Position numbers and translations under genes: made by a program. The notes below the pieces were generated by a model that was given only the letters and a program-made list of their open reading frames with translations, did no database searches and was not told the DNA's origin. A DNA stretch of 64,000 bases from Flavobacterium sp. M31R6. GTDB lineage: Bacteria; Bacteroidota; Bacteroidia; Flavobacteriales; Flavobacteriaceae. Position 1 is the first letter of the stretch. Each line of letters starts with the position of its first letter. The stretch spans positions 1,488,001 to 1,552,000 of the forward strand of contig NZ_CP054141.1 in NCBI RefSeq assembly GCF_013284035.1, in the 5' to 3' direction. Below, piece by piece: positions 53,709 through 62,534 of this stretch.

Positions 53709-54143
53709 ATGCTTTCAAAATCACAAGCACGGGCATTTTTTCTGGGAGGAACATTAGTCACCTTTTTAATCTTTATAGGATTGACTGTTTATTCGTTTAT
53801 GCCCAGAAATGATCAGACCAATTACAAGGCCATTGACAAACAAGTCGTGAGAGGAAAAGAAATTTGGGAACACAACAATTGTATGGGTTGTCACACCATT
53901 ATGGGAGAAGGAGGCTACTATGCACCCGAACTGACCAAAGTTATCGACCGCAGGGGAGAAGGTTATGTTAAGGCAGTACTGATGTCACCCGTGCCTTGGG
54001 CACCAAACGGAAGAAAAATGGTTGTTTACAACATGAATGAGCAAGATGCGGATGCCGTTGTGGCGTATTTAAAATGGATCGGGAAAATCGATTTGAATGG
54101 GTTTGACCGTATCGTTTCGCCATTAGCTAAAGAAAATAATTAA
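53709..54143 (+). CDS. norC: Nitric oxide reductase cytochrome c subunit
   Basis: A 144-residue membrane-anchored cytochrome c. One N-terminal helix (FFLGGTLVTFLIFIGLTVY, about residues 10-28) is followed by the haem c site CMGCH (C58-H62) in NNCMGCHTIMGEGGYYAPEL. The axial Met is probably in GRKMVVYNM near residue 99. It passes electrons to NorB in the cNOR complex, facing the periplasm. It is separated by 11 nt from norB. Confidence 0.95.
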   Translation: MLSKSQARAFFLGGTLVTFLIFIGLTVYSFMPRNDQTNYKAIDKQVVRGKEIWEHNNCMGCHTIMGEGGYYAPELTKVIDRRGEGYVKAVLMSPVPWAPNGRKMVVYNMNEQDADAVVAYLKWIGKIDLNGFDRIVSPLAKENN

Positions 54144-54154
54144 AATATAAGAAG

Positions 54155-55489
54155 ATGAAATATAAATCACAAAAAGTAGCCTACTGGTTTTTTGCACTGT
54201 GTATGCTGCTGTTTTCACTGCAGATTGTCTATGGTTTTATCATGGGCTTTGACCGAATAGGTATTCAAGCATTGCACGATGTTATTCCTTTTAATGTTGC
54301 CCGAGCGGTACATACTAATTTATTGGTTGTTTGGCTGTTGACCGGTTTTATGGGAGCGGCCTATTACATTATCCCCGAAGAAGCACAACGCGAATTGATT
54401 AGCGTAAAATGGGCGTATGTACAATTGATTTCCCTTGCCGTTGTTGGAGTTGTGGCCATTGTTGGTTTCCACTTCAACCACTGGGAAGGAAGAAAGTTTC
54501 TTGAGATTCCGAGAGAGCTGGATTTTCTGGTAGTTATCAATGTATTGTTGTTCTTAGGATTGATTTTAGGAACGCTTTTCAAAGGAAAACGCCAAACAAC
54601 AACTGCTTTGGTATTGTCCATGGGATTGTTGTTTGCTGCCTTATTGTATCTGCCTGGAATGATTTGGTTTGACAGTCAGGTGATGGATTCATTCTTCCGT
54701 TGGTGGGTAGTTCACTTGTGGGTTGAAGGTGTTTGGGAATTGATTATGGGAGGTATTCTTTCGTATTTATTAATCAAATTGACGGGTGTTGACAGAGAGG
54801 TAATCGAGAAATGGTTGTACGTAATCGTTGGATTGACTTTCCTTTCGGGAGTTTTAGGAACAGGGCACCACTATTACTATATTGGAGTAAATAAAATTTG
54901 GTTAATCGTTGGTGGTATTTTCTCTGCATTGGAGCCTTTGGCTTTCTTGGCAATGGCTTTGTTTGCAGTGAATATGTACCGCAAAGGAGAAAAAAGTCAT
55001 CCCAATAAAATCGCTTTATTCTGGACAATTGGTTCTTCTATCGTTTCGTTTATTGGAGCAGGATTACTAGGTTTTGCGCACACCTTGCCACAAACTAACC
55101 TTTATACACACGGAACTTTGGTAACTGCGATGCACGGACATTATGCCTTTTGGGGCGCGTATGCGATGATTGTTTTAGCGATAATCAGTTATGCACTTCC
55201 GAATTTAACTGGACGAAAAAGATATCAAAGCGCAACAGGAATGGCTGCTTTCTGGCTATCAAATATTGGAATGTTGGGAATGACAGTTGCTTTTGGAGTA
55301 GCTGGAGTGGTGCAAGTTTATTTGGAACGAAAAATGAAAATGGAATTTATGGTAGTGCAAAACGAAATCAGTATCCACTTTGTTGTATTATTGATTTGCG
55401 CCACGATGTTCGCCACAGGAATTGGTCTGTTTATATTCGATTTCTTTAAATATGGACGACCGACCGATGAAGCTTTAGAAATAAAATAA
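54155..55489 (+). CDS. norB: Nitric oxide reductase catalytic subunit NorB (cNOR type)
   Basis: NorB (EC 1.7.2.5) reduces two NO to N2O. The 444-residue protein has 12 transmembrane helices. HTNLLVVWLLTGFMGAAYY near residue 53 holds a haem ligand His. WWVVHLWVEGVWELIMGG near 186-204 has the FeB His and conserved Glu. GTGHHYYYIG near 237 carries the two adjacent His, and MHGHYAFWGAYAM near 326 holds the haem His pair. There is no N-terminal cytochrome c/quinol-oxidase fusion, so it is cNOR, not qNOR. Confidence 0.95.
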   Translation: MKYKSQKVAYWFFALCMLLFSLQIVYGFIMGFDRIGIQALHDVIPFNVARAVHTNLLVVWLLTGFMGAAYYIIPEEAQRELISVKWAYVQLISLAVVGVVAIVGFHFNHWEGRKFLEIPRELDFLVVINVLLFLGLILGTLFKGKRQTTTALVLSMGLLFAALLYLPGMIWFDSQVMDSFFRWWVVHLWVEGVWELIMGGILSYLLIKLTGVDREVIEKWLYVIVGLTFLSGVLGTGHHYYYIGVNKIWLIVGGIFSALEPLAFLAMALFAVNMYRKGEKSHPNKIALFWTIGSSIVSFIGAGLLGFAHTLPQTNLYTHGTLVTAMHGHYAFWGAYAMIVLAIISYALPNLTGRKRYQSATGMAAFWLSNIGMLGMTVAFGVAGVVQVYLERKMKMEFMVVQNEISIHFVVLLICATMFATGIGLFIFDFFKYGRPTDEALEIK

Positions 55490-55615
55490 AATACTAATTC
55501 AGCTTACTAATTCAGCCCTTTTTTTAACCGGAGCGTTTAGACAAAAGTTTTCGAATTTCCATTTCCATAAAACAAATGTTTTGCGTTTCGGTTTTTCTAA
55601 AAAAAAACAAAAAAT

Positions 55616-56407
55616 ATGTTAGTAGATACTTTATTACCCGCACCTTATTACCACACAGTTGGCAAAGAAGTGGAAGTCTTTGAACATTCATATAAAAATA
55701 AAATTCCTTTTTTGTTGAAAGGCCCTACTGGAACCGGTAAATCCCGTTTTGTGGAGTATATGGCGCATCGATTGGAAAGAAATCTGATTACAATCAGTTG
55801 TCACGAGGAAACTTCTTCTACCGATTTGATTGGCCGATTTATTATCAAAGGTGCTGAAACTGTTTGGCTAGACGGTCCTTTGACCACTGCCGTAAAAGAA
55901 GGAGCTATGATTTATCTGGATGAAGTGGCCGAAGCCCGTCCCGATGTGATTGTGGCTATCCACTCCTTGACTGACCACCGACGCATCCTGTATATTGACA
56001 AACTGGGAGAAACCATCAAAGCGCATGATAATTTTATGCTGGTTGCTTCTTTTAATCCTGGCTATCAAAGAGGTTTTAAGGAATTGAAACCTTCCACGCG
56101 CCAACGATTTGTAGCTGTCTCATTTGATTATCCAGAAGCGAAAATTGAAACTGAGATTTTGGTTAATGAGGCCAATATTGATAATGACACAGCCAAGAAA
56201 CTAGTAGCCATTGGCAACAAAATTAGAAATCTTACCGAATTGGGATTGACCGAAACGGTTTCGACACGACTTCTTGTAGATGCTGCGAAAATCATCCACA
56301 GCGGATTACCAAAACGATTGGCTGTTCATGTAGCCGTTGTTGAGCCTTTGACAGATGATTTGCAAACAGTCGAAGCACTGAAAGATTTGTGCAATTTGAT
56401 GATTTAA
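55616..56407 (+). CDS. norQ: NorQ-type MoxR AAA+ ATPase
   Basis: A 263-residue CbbQ/NirQ/NorQ ATPase. Walker A GPTGTGKS near residue 38, Walker B MIYLDEVAEARPD near 100, a sensor-1 Asn in ASFNPGYQ near 145 and an arginine-finger region STRQRFVAV follow in order. With NorD it inserts the non-haem iron FeB into NorB. It lies about 130 bp after norB and upstream of norD, across a 200-bp foldback repeat. Confidence 0.93.
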   Translation: MLVDTLLPAPYYHTVGKEVEVFEHSYKNKIPFLLKGPTGTGKSRFVEYMAHRLERNLITISCHEETSSTDLIGRFIIKGAETVWLDGPLTTAVKEGAMIYLDEVAEARPDVIVAIHSLTDHRRILYIDKLGETIKAHDNFMLVASFNPGYQRGFKELKPSTRQRFVAVSFDYPEAKIETEILVNEANIDNDTAKKLVAIGNKIRNLTELGLTETVSTRLLVDAAKIIHSGLPKRLAVHVAVVEPLTDDLQTVEALKDLCNLMI

Positions 56408-56611
56408 GTCATTGCGAGGAACGAAGCAATCTCACGATCAGAAGTTAGTGGCTTCAATATCATTTGGAATTGAAAGAAACAAAAAATTATATAAATAAGG
56501 GCATTGTAGAACAAAAAACTCACATCATTACTCGCATGGATTTACGAAGTGTGATTGCTTCGTTCCTCGCAAGGATATGCTAAATGTGATTGCTTCGTGC
56601 CTCGCAATGAC
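56408..56611. repeat. Foldback repeat between norQ and norD (GTCATTGCGAGG family)
   Basis: GTCATTGCGAGGAACGAAGC (from 56408) is complementary to the right arm at 56586-56611, which ends CCTCGCAATGAC. A second right-hand arm, GTGATTGCTTCGTTCCTCGC, lies at 56551-56570. The same family word GTCATTCCGA occurs inside family D copy 1 at 30690. It adds a spurious upstream ATG to norD. Confidence 0.8.
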
Positions 56612-56618
56612 AAAAATT

Positions 56619-58394
56619 ATGGGTTTCGAGATAGATGAATACTTGGTTGGGAAGTTTTTCAAGCACTTAAAAAGCAGAAAAAAAATAAGTCCCGAAATAG
56701 AAGCCAGAACGGTTACTCTTGCCGAGATTAAACCGCGCTTGACTATTATGGCGCGTGCCTTGACAGGAAATCCGATCGAAATATTTTCTGCCGAAAGGGA
56801 AGGTGGATACAAAAACAATAATTTTTTTCTTCCGATTTCGTTTGCCGAATTTCCAACTCTGGAAGAGAACCTTACTTTCTATCATTTTAGAATGTTGTAT
56901 CTCAGTGTACAACAGCGCCTTAATTACAATTGGGCAGCGGAAGAAATCGAGCCGGAATTATTCCTTTCCCAACAAAAAGCATTAGAAACATCAGATGACG
57001 TTCTAGCCATTTTGTTTCAGGAGTTTTCTATTGACGAACAGTTTTTGGCGTATGCCAAAAATCATTTTATCCAAAAATCAGATGCTAAAAAAAGCCCTGA
57101 TTTCTCTTGGCTCTTTGGCAAATGGATGAAAAATGAAATGGTAATCGATAGTGAGAATGTGTTGCAGAACTTCTCGGATAAGACCAAAAAACCAAATGAG
57201 ATTCAGCCTTTAACTACACTAAAAGCAAAAGCCGTTGAGGAAGTCATCACAGTGGAACTTGATAAAAAACAGCAGGAGGATTATGTGATGCTGCATAATT
57301 TTGAAAAAGTGGAAACCGCCGAAGAATTTAACGGAAACTGGCGTGATTTTGACGGATCGGATGAGTTGGAAGATCATCAGGATGCATTGGAAGAACTGAA
57401 TATGAAATACACCGTTCGCGTTGACGATACGGCACATTCTGTTTACCAATCCGATTTTATGGAAAACACAACCATCTCCGAAAGTGCGTCTGTCGATGAC
57501 AAAGGATTTCACCATTCCTACGACGAATGGGATTTTAGCAAAAACAGCTACAAAGAAAATTTTTGCAAAGTATATCCAAAATCACAACTAAAAGCGGATG
57601 CCGATTATTACAAAAAAACAATAACTAAGAATGCTTCCATCTTGATGGGCTTGCGCAAAATGTTGACGAATGTCAACAATAAAATGCAACAACAAAAAAG
57701 GCAAACCCAAGGCGACGAATTTGATATCGATGCCATCACCGATTTATATGTCGATGTGCATTCCAGAAGAACGCCATCGGATAAAATTTATGTTTCGAAC
57801 CGAAAAAAAGAAAAGGATTTGTCGATTCTGATTCTGCTAGACATCAGTCTTTCAAGCGACGGTTACGCTGCCGGAAACAGAGTGATTGATGTGGAGAAAG
57901 AAGTTTCTATTTTGTTTGGGGAAATCCTCAATGAGTTCAATATCGATTTTTCGATAGACAGTTTTTATTCCAAAACAAGAAATTATTCGACTTATCTGAC
58001 CATCAAAGATTTTGATGAAAATTGGAATGTCGCCAAACATAAAGTAGGAGCAGTAGAACCCAGTGGTTATACCAGAATTGGTGCCGCACTGAGGCATGCA
58101 GGAGTTCGCCTCGACAAACGAAGCACCAAAAACAAATGGGTGATTTTAATCTCTGACGGAAAACCCAACGATTACGATAAATACGAAGGAAAATATGGAG
58201 TCAATGACGTAAAACAAGCCCTTCGCGAACTCAATTCGAAAAACATTAATTCCTACGCATTGGCCATTGAGGCCGAAGCCAAATATTATTTGCCTCAAAT
58301 GTTTGGGCAAAACCACTATCAAATTTTGACAACTCCCGTTGAGTTGCTGCAATCGTTAGTGAAACTATACGAAAAGATAAAACACCAAAAATAA
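56619..58394 (+). CDS. norD: NorD-type von Willebrand factor A protein
   Basis: A 591-residue protein starting at MGFEIDEYL (56619). ATGs at 56577 and 56607 are inside the foldback repeat and are not credible. The N-terminal about 350 residues are helical and acidic. The C-terminal VWA domain has the MIDAS motif LDISLSSDGY near 420, TRIGAALRHAG near 496 and VILISDGKPNDYDKY near 516. It partners NorQ in cNOR activation. Length is close to NorD of Proteobacteria. Confidence 0.9.
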   Translation: MGFEIDEYLVGKFFKHLKSRKKISPEIEARTVTLAEIKPRLTIMARALTGNPIEIFSAEREGGYKNNNFFLPISFAEFPTLEENLTFYHFRMLYLSVQQRLNYNWAAEEIEPELFLSQQKALETSDDVLAILFQEFSIDEQFLAYAKNHFIQKSDAKKSPDFSWLFGKWMKNEMVIDSENVLQNFSDKTKKPNEIQPLTTLKAKAVEEVITVELDKKQQEDYVMLHNFEKVETAEEFNGNWRDFDGSDELEDHQDALEELNMKYTVRVDDTAHSVYQSDFMENTTISESASVDDKGFHHSYDEWDFSKNSYKENFCKVYPKSQLKADADYYKKTITKNASILMGLRKMLTNVNNKMQQQKRQTQGDEFDIDAITDLYVDVHSRRTPSDKIYVSNRKKEKDLSILILLDISLSSDGYAAGNRVIDVEKEVSILFGEILNEFNIDFSIDSFYSKTRNYSTYLTIKDFDENWNVAKHKVGAVEPSGYTRIGAALRHAGVRLDKRSTKNKWVILISDGKPNDYDKYEGKYGVNDVKQALRELNSKNINSYALAIEAEAKYYLPQMFGQNHYQILTTPVELLQSLVKLYEKIKHQK

Positions 58395-58420
58395 GAACAA
58401 ACATTGAGGATACTTTTTAA

Positions 58421-58483
58421 ACCATATAAGTCATATAAGTCCATATAAGTAAAGCTTAAATGCTCTTACATGACTTATATGGT
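58421..58483. repeat. Foldback with CATATAAGTCAT arms
   Basis: ACCATATAAGTCAT (58421-58434) faces ATGACTTATATGGT (58470-58483), with further CATATAAGT copies between. It is the third member of the family at 45889 and 47951 and lies just after norD. Confidence 0.75.
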
Positions 58484-58532
58484 AAAAAATCGGCTCTTAA
58501 ATAATCCTTTAATGGTTTAAAATTTAATTAAA

Positions 58533-59486
58533 ATGATAGAAACAGAATTACAAGAAGGTCATCCAGTTTGGAATTACTTTCAGGAAAAGGAATTAATAGT
58601 GTCTCTTTTGCAAGAGATTACAAACGTTAACCCATTGATTGATTTACCAAAATACACCAACATATTCAATCAGTTGCTTACGATAGAGAAACGATTTGCC
58701 CGCAAAGAAAATCAGCTTTTTCCTTTTTTAGAGAAAAAAGGTTGGGTTGGTCCATCGCAGGGAATGTGGTCGTTTCATGATAATTTAAGAGAGCAATTCC
58801 GTTTGATTCAGTATTATCTCAAAATGATTAATTTAGAAAAAGTTTCAACTAATACTCCTTTTTTGATAGACGGAATTTACAGATTGATGGGAGTTGAAGA
58901 AAACGTCCTGTTCCCAAATGCATTGGACATCCTTACCGAAAATGATTGGATCGAAATGCGCAAAGGTGAAGAAGAAATAGGTTGGATGTTATCTCAAACA
59001 CCACCGCCTTTCCCAAAAGTGGAATACATCCACCCGAGCGAAGATTTTACCATCAGGGAAATGCCTTTTTCGTTGGAAAACACTTCGCATTATGACGAAG
59101 GATACATGACAGTGGAACAGGTGAATTTGCTTTTCAAAACCATGCCATTGGATTTGACTTATGTGGACGAAAATGATAAAGTGATTTTTTATAACAGAGG
59201 AGAAGAACGCGTGTTTCCAAGAAGTGCTGGAATCATTGGCCGTGAAGTGAAGTTTTGCCATCCACCAAAAAGCGTAGGAACGGTTCTCAGAATCTTGGAC
59301 GAATTCAGGAAAGGAACTCAAAACGAATCTTCTTTTTGGATTAACTACAAAGATCGCTTGATTTACATCCGCTATTTTGCCGTAAGGGATGCCAATAAAA
59401 ACTATAAAGGCGTGATCGAAATGTCACAGGATATTACCGACATCAAGAAAATTGAAGGTGAAAAAAGATTATTGGATTGGGAGTAA
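58533..59486 (+). CDS. DUF438/PAS sensor-like protein with hemerythrin-type N-terminus
   Basis: A 317-residue soluble protein. Residues about 1-145 are helical with HHE-type ligands (GHPVWNYFQEKE at 9, ENQLFPFLEKKG near 60, WSFHDNLREQF near 83, MGVEENVLFPNA near 118). Residues about 205-310 form a PAS domain of the DUF438-linked type: LPLDLTYVDENDKVIFYNRG-like segment near 208, GREVKFCHPPKSV near 235 and GVIEMSQDITDI near 297. It has no output domain. Within the nor cluster it could sense NO or redox state, or bind haem/iron, and act with another protein. The role is inferred. Confidence 0.8.
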   Translation: MIETELQEGHPVWNYFQEKELIVSLLQEITNVNPLIDLPKYTNIFNQLLTIEKRFARKENQLFPFLEKKGWVGPSQGMWSFHDNLREQFRLIQYYLKMINLEKVSTNTPFLIDGIYRLMGVEENVLFPNALDILTENDWIEMRKGEEEIGWMLSQTPPPFPKVEYIHPSEDFTIREMPFSLENTSHYDEGYMTVEQVNLLFKTMPLDLTYVDENDKVIFYNRGEERVFPRSAGIIGREVKFCHPPKSVGTVLRILDEFRKGTQNESSFWINYKDRLIYIRYFAVRDANKNYKGVIEMSQDITDIKKIEGEKRLLDWE

Positions 59487-59530
59487 AAAAGAATTAAGAT
59501 TGCAGATTTCAGAATTTGGAGCGGAAGGAT

Positions 59531-59771
59531 TAGGCGTTTTTTGGAAATATTGTCCCGCTTTCCGTTACAATCTCCCGATGAAAAATCGGGAGGATTTCCA
59601 CTGCAATCGGGGCTAAAGGGCAATGTCATTAAGTTAAGGGAGAAATTAAAAAAACAGCACGCAGATTCAGCAGATTCGGCAGATTTTTTACTTTTTTTCT
59701 GCGTAAATCTGCGAAATCTGCGTGAAAATAAAAATAGTAATTCCTTAACTTAATGACATTGGGCTAAAGGG
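59531..59771 (+). repeat. Family B repeat, copy 3, interrupted by the family D element
   Basis: It contains TGTCCCGCTTTCCGTTACAA, a CTCCCGAT/ATCGGGAG hairpin and GATTTCCACTGCAATCGGGGCTAAAGGG, and then is interrupted at 59621-59761. It resumes after a second GGCTAAAGGG with TTTTTTGCCATCAT, as in the uninterrupted copy at 21866. No gene is in the 426-bp gap 59487-59912. Confidence 0.8.
59621..59761. mobile_element. Small non-autonomous inverted-repeat element, family D, copy 2
   Basis: Perfect 19-bp terminal inverted repeats (CAATGTCATTAAGTTAAGG, 59621-59639, and its complement 59743-59761) bound a 141-bp element with no coding capacity. A perfect 10-bp duplication, GGCTAAAGGG, flanks it (59611-59620 and 59762-59771). 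The interior carries GCAGATT/AATCTGC repeat words. This is the signature of transposition of a MITE-like element into a family B repeat. Confidence 0.85.
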
Positions 59772-59912
59772 ATAAATTTTGATTTTTTGCCATCATGTAA
59801 GAAAGAAAACTGTAATAATGAGTTCCAATTTTCAAAATCAAAAATCTACAATTCAAAAGTCTTCAATTTAAAATCGGAATTCAAAAATCGTTAATCCTCA
59901 ATCTAAAATCAA

Positions 59913-60494
59913 ATGGAAACTCTAAAAATAAATTACAAAAACATCTATTATCCGCCAGGAGGAATCTTGATGTGGATTATCATTTTTCTAGAACTCATTA
60001 CTTTCGGAATGGCATTGATTGCATTCGTGTATTATGGAAGTGAAAACACAGCCGTATTTCATCAGTCAAGAATGCAATTGAACACTACTTTTGGAGCCGT
60101 TAATACCGTTTTCTTATTGACAAGCGGTTTTTTTATGGCCAATGCAGTATATCTGTTTAAAGAAAATGAAGTCAAGAAATCATCGGTATTCTTTAAGTTG
60201 GCTATGCTTGGAGGATTTTTCTTCTTGGCACTCAAAAGCGTAGAATATTATCATAAAATAGAAAGCGGAATTTCATTGGATACCAATATGTTCTACACTT
60301 TTTATTGGTTGTTGACTGGTTTCCATGTAATCCATGTCATTATGGGATTGGTTATCTTGGGATGGACAAACTACGGAATGACCAAAAAAGATTCCGATAC
60401 AGCTGTTGAAGACGTTGAAGCCTGTGCCGCTTTTTGGCACATGTGCGATTTGATTTGGTTGCTTTTATTTCCTACACTTTATTTATTTTTTTAG
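59913..60494 (+). CDS. norE: Cytochrome c oxidase subunit III-like protein NorE
   Basis: A 193-residue membrane protein with five transmembrane helices, the form of subunit III seen in nor clusters. Signatures are YPPGGILMWIIIFLELITFG near the N-terminus, FLALKSVEYYHKIESG near 110, FYWLLTGFHVIHVIMG near 130 and AAFWHMCDLIWLLLFPTLYLFF at the end. NorE is an accessory protein of nitric oxide reduction. The gene starts after the family B/D repeat region and is followed 2 nt later by norF. Confidence 0.9.
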   Translation: METLKINYKNIYYPPGGILMWIIIFLELITFGMALIAFVYYGSENTAVFHQSRMQLNTTFGAVNTVFLLTSGFFMANAVYLFKENEVKKSSVFFKLAMLGGFFFLALKSVEYYHKIESGISLDTNMFYTFYWLLTGFHVIHVIMGLVILGWTNYGMTKKDSDTAVEDVEACAAFWHMCDLIWLLLFPTLYLFF

Positions 60495-60496
60495 TA

Positions 60497-60739
60497 ATGA
60501 AAAATTCACTAATTTTAATCTATATATTTCTGTTAATTATCACTATTACAACAGCTTGCCTGTCAAGTTTGTTTGGTGTGTCAGCTTTTATTACCTCTTT
60601 GATAATGGGTTTGGCTGTTTTTAAATTTCTGTTGGTTGCTTTTCAATTTATGGAATTAAAAAAGGCGCATTCGTTTTGGAAAATCAGTTTAATAATAACT
60701 TTAGGATTGATTATAGTTTTGATTATTGGGATTAAATAG
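60497..60739 (+). CDS. norF: Subunit IV-like protein NorF
   Basis: An 80-residue protein with three transmembrane helices. The pattern GLAVFKFLLVAFQFMELKKAHSFWK near residues 39-63 matches the subunit IV/NorF family. It starts 2 nt after the norE stop. The longer ORF from 60434 reads through norE in another frame and is rejected. It forms the NorE-NorF pair of denitrifiers. Confidence 0.82.
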   Translation: MKNSLILIYIFLLIITITTACLSSLFGVSAFITSLIMGLAVFKFLLVAFQFMELKKAHSFWKISLIITLGLIIVLIIGIK

Positions 60740-60994
60740 TTACTAAGTACCTAAGATTCTAGGTCGCTAAGATTAAGAAGATAATCTAAAAAAATCATGC
60801 TCAGTTAATCTATGGAATTGATAAAATGTGAAAGTGGTTAGAAAAGGTTTGTGAACTTTTTTCAACTTAGAATCTCAGTTGCTTGGAATCTTAGCAACTT
60901 AATTAATGGATAAAATAGGGTCTTAAAAAAAAGTTAAAAACATGATATTTATCATTAATTTTTTGAATCTCAAATTTTAATTTTACAACATAAT
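60740..60994. other. AT-rich spacer upstream of nirK
   Basis: The stretch between norF and the nirK operator has no gene. It contains CTAAGATTCTAGG/CTTAGAATC-type inverted words near 60755-60900, similar to other low-complexity spacers in the window. It leads into the nirK promoter box TTAATTTTAC (60977-60986). Confidence 0.4.
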
Positions 60995-61015
60995 AAAAGA
61001 CAAAACTATCCTTAA
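60995..61015. promoter_or_regulatory. Operator upstream of nirK
   Basis: AAAAGACAAAACTATCCTT matches the norC sites at most positions. It follows a TTAATTTTAC box with almost the same sequence and spacing as at narK, and lies about 30 bp upstream of the ATG. Confidence 0.65.
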
Positions 61016-61045
61016 TATAAAGCCACTTTTTAAAACGAAACAATT

Positions 61046-62506
61046 ATGAAACAATTATTCCATTTTAGCAAACCCTATAAAATTATTGCTTTTGCATTAT
61101 TTGCAGCTGTTAGTATTTTTTCTTGCGGTAAAAAAGAAGAAAAGCACGACGTTGATTATTACGAAAAAATAAAAGTAGAAGGTCAAAAAGAAGCAGAACT
61201 AACAGCGCCACCATTTGTCCCAAAACCAGTTGGCGACAGACCTGCTATGCATTTGGTAGTCAATATGGAAATCAAAGAACAAGAAGGAGAAATGGTCGAT
61301 GGGACAAAATACATTTATTGGACATTTGGAGGTTCAGTTCCAGGAAGTTTCATTAGAACAAGAGTAGGTGACGAAATTGAGTTTCACTTAAAAAACCATC
61401 CTGATAATAAATTACCACACAATATTGATTTACATGCCGTAACAGGGCAAGGTGGAGGAGCAGCTTCTTCAATTGTAGCACCTGGGCATGAAAAAGTATT
61501 TAATTTTAAAGTGCTAAATCCAGGATTATACGTGTACCATTGCGCTACCGCACCTGTTGGGATGCACATTGCAAACGGAATGTATGGGTTAATTTTGGTA
61601 GAACCAGAAGGAGGTTTGCCTCCAGTTGACAAAGAATTCTATGTGATGCAAGGTGATTTTTACACCAAAGGAAGTTATGGAGAGCAAGGTGTGCAGCCTT
61701 TTGACATGAACAAAGCATTGAAAGAAGAACCGGATTATGTGGTTTTCAATGGTAAAGTAGGATCAATTGCAGGAGATAATGCACTTACTGCCAAAGTGGG
61801 CGAAACGGTTCGTATCTATATGGGTAATGGTGGACCAAACTTACTTTCTTCATTCCACGTTATTGGTGAAATTTTTGACAAAGTTCATATTGAAGGAGGT
61901 GATGCTATAAATACTAACGTTCAAACGACATTAATACCAGCAGGAGGTGCTACAATTGTAGAATTTAAAGTTGATGTGCCTGGAACATTTATTTTGGTGG
62001 ATCACTCAATTTTTAGAGCATTCAATAAAGGAGCTTTAGGAATGCTGAAAGTAACTGGTGAAGAAAATAAAAAAATCTATTCTGGTACAACGCAAGAAGG
62101 AATATATTTACCTGAAGGTGGAAATATTCAAAATATGCCAGAAGGAAAAAAAGAAGCCAAATCTACTGTAGCCAAAACGCTTCCTGAACAAATTAAATCG
62201 GGAAAAGCTATCTTCGGTACAACTTGTTTTGCTTGTCACCAATCTGAAGGTCAAGGGGTACCGAACGCATTTCCTCCGCTTGCAAAATCAGATTTCTTGA
62301 ATGCTGATCCTAAAAGAGCAATTCAAGTTGTCATAAGAGGATTGAGTGGTGAGATTACTGTAAATGGCAAAAAAATAAACAGTGTGATGCCAAGTCAAAA
62401 TCTATCTGATGATGAAATCGCTGATGTTCTAACTTATGTTTACAGCAGTTGGGGTAATAATAAAACAGTAGTAACACCAGCAATGGTAAAAGCTCAAAGA
62501 AAATAA
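61046..62506 (+). CDS. nirK: Copper nitrite reductase NirK: lipoprotein with C-terminal cytochrome c domain
   Basis: NirK (EC 1.7.2.1) reduces nitrite to NO. The 486-residue protein has a lipobox (IFSC, Cys27), so it is probably anchored. Two cupredoxin domains span about residues 60-350. The type 1 copper ligands are H125, C166, H174 and M179. The type 2 copper ligands are H130, H165 and H320. The catalytic Asp is D128 and the catalytic His is H271. Residues about 385-486 are a fused cytochrome c with CFACH (C394-H398) and axial M448. The domain should deliver electrons directly to the type 1 copper. The next gene encodes a near-copy of this cytochrome domain. Confidence 0.95.
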   Translation: MKQLFHFSKPYKIIAFALFAAVSIFSCGKKEEKHDVDYYEKIKVEGQKEAELTAPPFVPKPVGDRPAMHLVVNMEIKEQEGEMVDGTKYIYWTFGGSVPGSFIRTRVGDEIEFHLKNHPDNKLPHNIDLHAVTGQGGGAASSIVAPGHEKVFNFKVLNPGLYVYHCATAPVGMHIANGMYGLILVEPEGGLPPVDKEFYVMQGDFYTKGSYGEQGVQPFDMNKALKEEPDYVVFNGKVGSIAGDNALTAKVGETVRIYMGNGGPNLLSSFHVIGEIFDKVHIEGGDAINTNVQTTLIPAGGATIVEFKVDVPGTFILVDHSIFRAFNKGALGMLKVTGEENKKIYSGTTQEGIYLPEGGNIQNMPEGKKEAKSTVAKTLPEQIKSGKAIFGTTCFACHQSEGQGVPNAFPPLAKSDFLNADPKRAIQVVIRGLSGEITVNGKKINSVMPSQNLSDDEIADVLTYVYSSWGNNKTVVTPAMVKAQRK

Positions 62507-62534
62507 TAAACACAATTTTAAATATTTATAAGTC

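Noticed and set aside
54155..55489. qNOR (single-subunit quinol NO reductase)
   Set aside because: The protein has no N-terminal extension, and a norC gene precedes it by 11 nt.
56577..56618. Upstream ATG for norD
   Set aside because: The codons lie inside the right arm of the GTCATTGCGAGG foldback repeat. Protein similarity is expected only from MGFEIDEYL.
60434..60496. Longer start for norF
   Set aside because: The extra 21 residues lie inside norE in another frame. MKNSLILI at 60497 directly follows the norE stop.
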